A stretch of DNA of 64,000 nt, from positions 1,984,001 to 2,048,000 of the forward strand of contig NZ_CP080376.1 in assembly GCF_019443405.1 (NCBI RefSeq), read 5' to 3'. Source of the stretch: Brevundimonas sp. PAMC22021. GTDB taxonomy: Bacteria > Pseudomonadota > Alphaproteobacteria > Caulobacterales > Caulobacteraceae. Position 1 is the stretch's first letter. Each line of letters starts with the position of its first letter. Position numbers and translations under genes: made by a program. The notes below the pieces were generated by a model. That model saw only the letters and a list, made by a program, of their open reading frames with translations. It was not told where the DNA came from and made no database searches. Below are positions 60,174 through 64,000 of the stretch, one piece after another.

Positions 60174-62471
60174 TCAGCTCGCGAGCTTAAGGTCTTGGCG
60201 GGTCGAGCCCTTGCGGCGCTTGGCGGCCACCAGGGCGTCGATGTCGAGGATCAGGGCGACGCGGCCGTCGCCCAGGATGGTGGCGGCGGCGACGCCGTCC
60301 ACCGGCTGGTAGTTGGTTTCCAGGCTCTTGATGACCACCTGGCGCTGGCCCTGGATGGCGTCGACCAGCAGCGCGGCGGGCTGGCCGGATTCAGTCTCCA
60401 CGATCATGGCGATCCCTTCGGAGGGGACCATCGGCTGGTCGCGGAATCCCATGGCCATGGCCACGTCCACCAGCGGCACGAAACGCTCGCGGAAACGGAT
60501 CACCGGATCGACGCCGCCGACGTAGTGGATGTCCTGCTCTCGCGGCGTCAGGCTTTCGACAATGGCCGACAGCGGCGCGATCAGCGTCTGTTCGGCGGCG
60601 CCCAGCACCATGCCGTCCAGCACCGCCAGCGTCAGCGGAAGGCTGAGGGTGAAGGTCGAGCCCTTGCCGGGGATCGAGGCGATGGAGATGCGCCCGCCCA
60701 GCGCCTGGATCGAACGCTTGACCACGTCCATGCCGACGCCGCGACCCGAGATGTCCGACACCACCGCCGCCGTCGAGAAGCCGGGCAGGAAGATCAGGTT
60801 GTCGACCTCTTCGTCCGACAGCTGGGCGTCTTCGGGGATCAGGCCCTTGTCTACGGCGATCTTGCGCACGCGCTCGCGGTTGATGCCCTTGCCGTCGTCG
60901 GCGATCTCGATGACGATCCGCCCCGAGCGGTGGAGGGCCGCCAGACGCACCGTCCCCTCGGCCGGCTTGCCGGCGGCGACGCGCTCTTCCGGGCTTTCCA
61001 GCCCGTGGTCGATGGCGTTGCGCAGCATGTGGGTGATGGGCTCGGCCAGGCGCTCGACCACGGTCTTGTCGACCTCGGTGTCCTCGCCGGCGGTGACCAG
61101 ACGCACCTGCTTGCCCGTCATGTCGGCGACTTCGCGGACCAGGCGCGGCATGCGCTGGAACACCGACTTCACCGGCTGGGCGCGGATGGCCATGACGCTG
61201 TCCTGGATCTCGCGCGTCAGGAGCTCGAGATCCTCCATGCCGAGCGCGATGTTGGACGAGCGGGCAAGCCCGCTTTCGGCCACGCGCTGGGCCAGCATGG
61301 CCTGCTGGATGACCAGTTCGCCGACCACGTTGATCAATCGGTCCACCCGGTCCAGGTCAACGCGGATCGTGACGGGCGCGGGCGCGGTCGGCGCTGCGGG
61401 CTGGGGCGCGGGCGCGGTCGGCGGAACGACCTGCACCGGAGCCACCGGCGCGACTGGCGCAACAGGGGTCATGGGGGCCATGGGGGCGATCGGCGTCGGC
61501 GTGATGGGCGTGGGAGCGATGGGCGGGACCGGTTCGGCCTGCGTCTGCACCCTGGCCAGCAGAGCGGCGATGTCGAGGTCGGGCGCGGAGGCCTGGGCGA
61601 GGACGGCGGCGTCGCTGCTGCTGTCGTCCAGCGCCGGCGAAGCTCCGGCTTCGGCTCCGCCGCCGAGCGGAACGATGCTGAGGTCGCAGTCGGCCTCCAC
61701 GAAGTCGAACACTTCGCGCACATCGGCCTCGTCCACAGCCGCGCCAAGCTCGATGGTCCAGGTCAGATAGCCCTCTTCGGGCGCCAGCACGTCCAGGGCC
61801 GGCAGATCGGACTCGTCCAGCGACACGACGACCGGACCCAGCCGGCCGAGCTCACGCAGCAGGATCGCCGTTTCATTGGCGCTGCCGTACATTCGGCCAT
61901 GCGGCTTGAAGACGATGCGCCAGCCGGCGGCCTCCGGTTCGTCGATCGAAGGCAGATCCAGCGGCGGCAGGTCCAGCGACGGCAGATCGCCGGTCGGAGC
62001 GGGATCAAAGGCGCCGAGATCGAACGCCATCGGCGTGAAGCCGAAGTCGTCCTCTTCCTCTTCCACCACGACGGGCGCCGCGCCGCCGTGGGTCAGGGTT
62101 TCCAGCTCGACGACCAGGGCGGCCGAACGCGCGGGATCGACCGGCGGCTTCAGGCCCTGTGCAGCCTGCACATGGTCGGCCAGCACGTCGGAGGCGCGCA
62201 GCAGGGTCTTCACCGTCACCGCGTCGCAAGGCTTGCGGCCCGCCCGCAGCTCGTCCAGCAGCGTCTCGAAGACATGGGCGAAACGGACCAGGTCCTCCAG
62301 CCCGAACGCCCCCGCCCCGCCCTTGACCGAGTGGACGGCGCGAAAGACGGCGTTGATCGTCTCGCTGTCGGTCTGACCAGACTCAAGCACCAGCAGCTTG
62401 CTTTCCAGGTCCGCGAGCAGTTCGTCGCATTCCTGGAAGAAGGTCGCCTTGATGGCTTCGAATGCGTCCAT
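60174..62471 (-). CDS. cheA: chemotaxis histidine kinase CheA
   Basis: CheA phosphorylates the CheY proteins and CheB. The 765-residue protein has an HPt domain (His 47 in [15 protein letters not shown]), a central region (about 130-290), a Pro-rich linker at about 310-355 ([17 protein letters not shown]...), the dimerisation helix ([20 protein letters not shown]), the ATPase boxes [35 protein letters not shown] and GKGSTF, and a CheW-like regulatory domain. The linker is built of short tandem PxAP-type repeats ([10 protein letters not shown]). It stands between cheYI (33 bases) and cheW. Confidence 0.96.
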   Translation of the reverse strand: MDAFEAIKATFFQECDELLADLESKLLVLESGQTDSETINAVFRAVHSVKGGAGAFGLEDLVRFAHVFETLLDELRAGRKPCDAVTVKTLLRASDVLADHVQAAQGLKPPVDPARSAALVVELETLTHGGAAPVVVEEEEDDFGFTPMAFDLGAFDPAPTGDLPSLDLPPLDLPSIDEPEAAGWRIVFKPHGRMYGSANETAILLRELGRLGPVVVSLDESDLPALDVLAPEEGYLTWTIELGAAVDEADVREVFDFVEADCDLSIVPLGGGAEAGASPALDDSSSDAAVLAQASAPDLDIAALLARVQTQAEPVPPIAPTPITPTPIAPMAPMTPVAPVAPVAPVQVVPPTAPAPQPAAPTAPAPVTIRVDLDRVDRLINVVGELVIQQAMLAQRVAESGLARSSNIALGMEDLELLTREIQDSVMAIRAQPVKSVFQRMPRLVREVADMTGKQVRLVTAGEDTEVDKTVVERLAEPITHMLRNAIDHGLESPEERVAAGKPAEGTVRLAALHRSGRIVIEIADDGKGINRERVRKIAVDKGLIPEDAQLSDEEVDNLIFLPGFSTAAVVSDISGRGVGMDVVKRSIQALGGRISIASIPGKGSTFTLSLPLTLAVLDGMVLGAAEQTLIAPLSAIVESLTPREQDIHYVGGVDPVIRFRERFVPLVDVAMAMGFRDQPMVPSEGIAMIVETESGQPAALLVDAIQGQRQVVIKSLETNYQPVDGVAAATILGDGRVALILDIDALVAAKRRKGSTRQDLKLAS

Positions 62472-62503
62472 GGCGGGAGGGTCCGGCCTTCCTGTTCGGG
62501 TGT

Positions 62504-62869
62504 TTAGGCGGCCACGCGGCGGACGGCGTCCACCAGCTTGACGGGATCAAAGGGCTTGACGATCCAGCCGGTGGCCCCGGCGGCGCGAGCGCGCTGCTTC
62601 TTCTCGGCGTCGCTTTCGGTGGTCAGCACCAGCACGGGTGTGGTCCGGTGGTCCGGGTTGGCGCGCATGCCCTCGATGAAGCCGAAGCCGTCCATGCGGG
62701 GCATGTTGATGTCGGTGATGACGACGTCGGCGCCCTTGGCCGCCAACGTCTCCAGCCCGTCCACGCCGTCAACGGCCTGGATCACGGTGTAGCCAGCCCC
62801 TTCAAGCGCCATCAGCAGCATGTCGCGCATGGTGCGGGAATCGTCGATGGTCAAAACGGTCTTGGTCAC
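62504..62869 (-). CDS. chemotaxis response regulator CheYI
   Basis: A 121-residue receiver: VLTIDDSRTMRDMLLMAL, phospho-Asp 53 in VITDINMPRMDGFGF, VLTTESD and GWIVKPFDPVKL (Lys). GTG at 62869 overlaps the cheX stop (GTGA). In Caulobacter this gene precedes cheA and encodes one of three CheYs of the operon. Confidence 0.9.
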   Translation of the reverse strand: MTKTVLTIDDSRTMRDMLLMALEGAGYTVIQAVDGVDGLETLAAKGADVVITDINMPRMDGFGFIEGMRANPDHRTTPVLVLTTESDAEKKQRARAAGATGWIVKPFDPVKLVDAVRRVAA

Positions 62870-63144
62870 GCGAGGGCTCCCCCGGTCGGTGAAAGGGGGG
62901 AGGCGCCGAACGCCTCCCACTGGGTCGCGAAGGCGTCGGAGGCGGCCTGAACGGTGAACGGCTGTCCGTCCGCCGCCCAGGTCTTGCGCGCCGACAACAA
63001 CACCTGAAGGCTCAGGCCGCCGAGGCGATCGACGCCGGAGGCGTCCAGCGCCACAGCCTTGCCGCGACGGCTCAGAAGCTCCGCCTTGAGCGGTTCGGCC
63101 GCACGCAGGTCCAGCACGGGACCGAGGGTCAGGACCGCCGTCAT
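62866..63144 (-). CDS. cheX: CheX-position STAS-domain protein
   Basis: A 92-residue STAS (anti-anti-sigma-like) domain: VLTLGPVLDLRAAEPLKAEL, GKAVALDASGVDRLGGLSLQ and VLLSARKTWAADGQPFTVQA. The Ser/Gly at DRLGGLSL stands where related proteins have the phosphorylatable Ser (D-S-x-G). It occupies the place of cheX in the C. crescentus operon; it is not the CheX phosphatase of Borrelia or Thermotoga. ATG at 63144 overlaps the receptor stop by one base. Confidence 0.82.
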   Translation of the reverse strand: MTAVLTLGPVLDLRAAEPLKAELLSRRGKAVALDASGVDRLGGLSLQVLLSARKTWAADGQPFTVQAASDAFATQWEAFGASPLSPTGGALA

Positions 63145-64000
63145 CAGAACTCCTCCCACCCGTCCTCGACCGCCTGGGACGCGATCTGGGATTGCGGCTT
63201 CAGGGCGGTGACGCCGCGGTTGATGGTCTTCATCGCCCGCGCCATGTGGCCTTCAGGCCTGGACGCGGCCGGACGAACCGGGGCGGCCGAGGCGCGCATT
63301 GGTGCGGCCGCAGCATGGGTCTGGCCGATGCGGAAGCGGGCGACCGAGGCCTGCAGCGCGTCGGCTTCCTGGGCGAGCGAGTGGCTGGCGGCGGTGGACT
63401 GTTCGACCATGGCGGCGTTCTGCTGGGTCACCTGGTCCATCTGGTTGACGGCGGTGTTGACCTGCTGGAGGCCCGTCGCCTGCTCGCTGGCCGAGGCGGC
63501 GATCTCGGACACCAGGCTGTCGATCTCGGCCACGCGATCCACGATGCGCTGCAGCGACTGACCGGTCTGACCGACCAGCTTGACGCCCTGGTCGACCTGG
63601 CCAGTCGAGGCCGAGATCAGGGTCTTGATCTCCTTGGCCGCTTCCGCCGAACGCTGGGCCAGGGCCCGAACCTCGGAGGCGACGACCGCAAAGCCGCGCC
63701 CGGCGTCGCCGGCCCGAGCGGCCTCCACCCCGGCGTTCAACGCCAGCAGGTTGGTCTGGAAGGCGATCTCGTCGATCACGCCGATGATCTGGCTGATCTG
63801 GGCCGAGGAGCTCTCGATCGCGGTCATGGCGGCGACGGCGTCGCGCACCACATTGCCGCTGGTCTCCGCGTCGCCGCGTGCGGCCTGGACGACGTTGGAG
63901 GCCTGCTTGGCGCCCGAGGCCGTCTTGTTCACCGTGGCGGTGATCTGGTCCAGGGCGGCGGCGGTTTCCTCGAGGCTGGCGGCCTGCTGCTCGGTGCGGC
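63144..64000 (-). CDS. methyl-accepting chemotaxis protein (McpA-like), 3' part
   Basis: The frame is open to the window edge, so only the C-terminal 285 residues are seen. They include the receptor signalling hairpin ([40 protein letters not shown]), a methylation helix start ([20 protein letters not shown] at the window edge) and a tail ending VEDGWEEF, similar to the CheR/CheB docking pentapeptide (xWxxF). First gene of the operon; it corresponds to mcpA. Ligand-binding and membrane parts lie beyond the window. Confidence 0.95.
   Translation of the reverse strand, partial: RTEQQAASLEETAAALDQITATVNKTASGAKQASNVVQAARGDAETSGNVVRDAVAAMTAIESSSAQISQIIGVIDEIAFQTNLLALNAGVEAARAGDAGRGFAVVASEVRALAQRSAEAAKEIKTLISASTGQVDQGVKLVGQTGQSLQRIVDRVAEIDSLVSEIAASASEQATGLQQVNTAVNQMDQVTQQNAAMVEQSTAASHSLAQEADALQASVARFRIGQTHAAAAPMRASAAPVRPAASRPEGHMARAMKTINRGVTALKPQSQIASQAVEDGWEEF

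Overview
This window reads as ordinary chromosome from a high-GC alphaproteobacterium, most likely a member of the Caulobacteraceae close to Brevundimonas or Caulobacter. Three things point there. The chemotaxis operon at the right end has the Caulobacter crescentus order mcp-cheX-cheYI-cheA-cheW-cheR-cheB-cheYII-cheD-cheU-cheYIII-cheE, including the lineage-restricted cheU and cheE. Central carbon genes form an Entner-Doudoroff cluster (zwf-pgl-edd-glk, with eda nearby). The protein repertoire is also typical (S16 with an Ala/Glu tail, a DUF4168 protein, a PiuC/TonB receptor pair, an ECF sigma operon). No phage, transposase, CRISPR or plasmid gene was found. Genes are tightly packed and many overlap by ATGA, GTGA or TGATG.

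Layout from left to right. 1-5.4 kb: end of an alpha/beta hydrolase, a PH-domain protein, then rimM, rpsP and ffh leftwards and a FadL-type porin. 5.7-10 kb: map, a LprI-like lipoprotein, radC, bolA, an aldo/keto-reductase-like pseudoenzyme, grxD and a hotdog thioesterase. 10-20 kb: two tiny coupled lipoproteins, an old-yellow-enzyme reductase, S1/P1 nuclease, a duplicated DUF4168 protein, a Kef antiporter, a siderophore receptor with its PiuC dioxygenase, and an FAD reductase. 20.5-27.5 kb: histidine operon yerC-hisG-hisD-(degenerate hisC)-hisB-hisH-hisA-hisF-hisIE. 27.5-36.5 kb: zwf-pgl-edd-glk, several small envelope proteins and eda. 36.5-41.5 kb: ECF sigma, anti-sigma, periplasmic sensor, EF-hand protein and glnE. 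41.6-53.5 kb: two OmpR-type two-component systems, a DegP protease and the cytochrome c maturation genes ccmI-ccmE-ccmF-ccmH. 53.7-55.3 kb: a small periplasmic protein, an iron-containing redox enzyme and tRNA-Arg(CCU). 55.5-64 kb: the che operon, running leftwards and cut at its mcp gene by the window edge.

The most unusual signals are these. (1) The tRNA-Arg(CCU) gene has C19 and G56 where nearly all tRNAs have G19 and C56, so a tertiary pair looks inverted by covariation. (2) An aminotransferase-like domain joined to HisB lacks the PLP lysine and carries a frameshift. (3) An aldo/keto-reductase fold between bolA and grxD lacks the whole catalytic tetrad. (4) A terminator-shaped hairpin with seven T residues ends directly at the rimM start codon. 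(5) A perfect 8+8 inverted repeat lies inside the yerC/his promoter and implies a nearly leaderless mRNA. (6) Several families of palindromic intergenic repeats occur; two copies sit inside the his operon and appear to supply ribosome binding sequence to the next gene.
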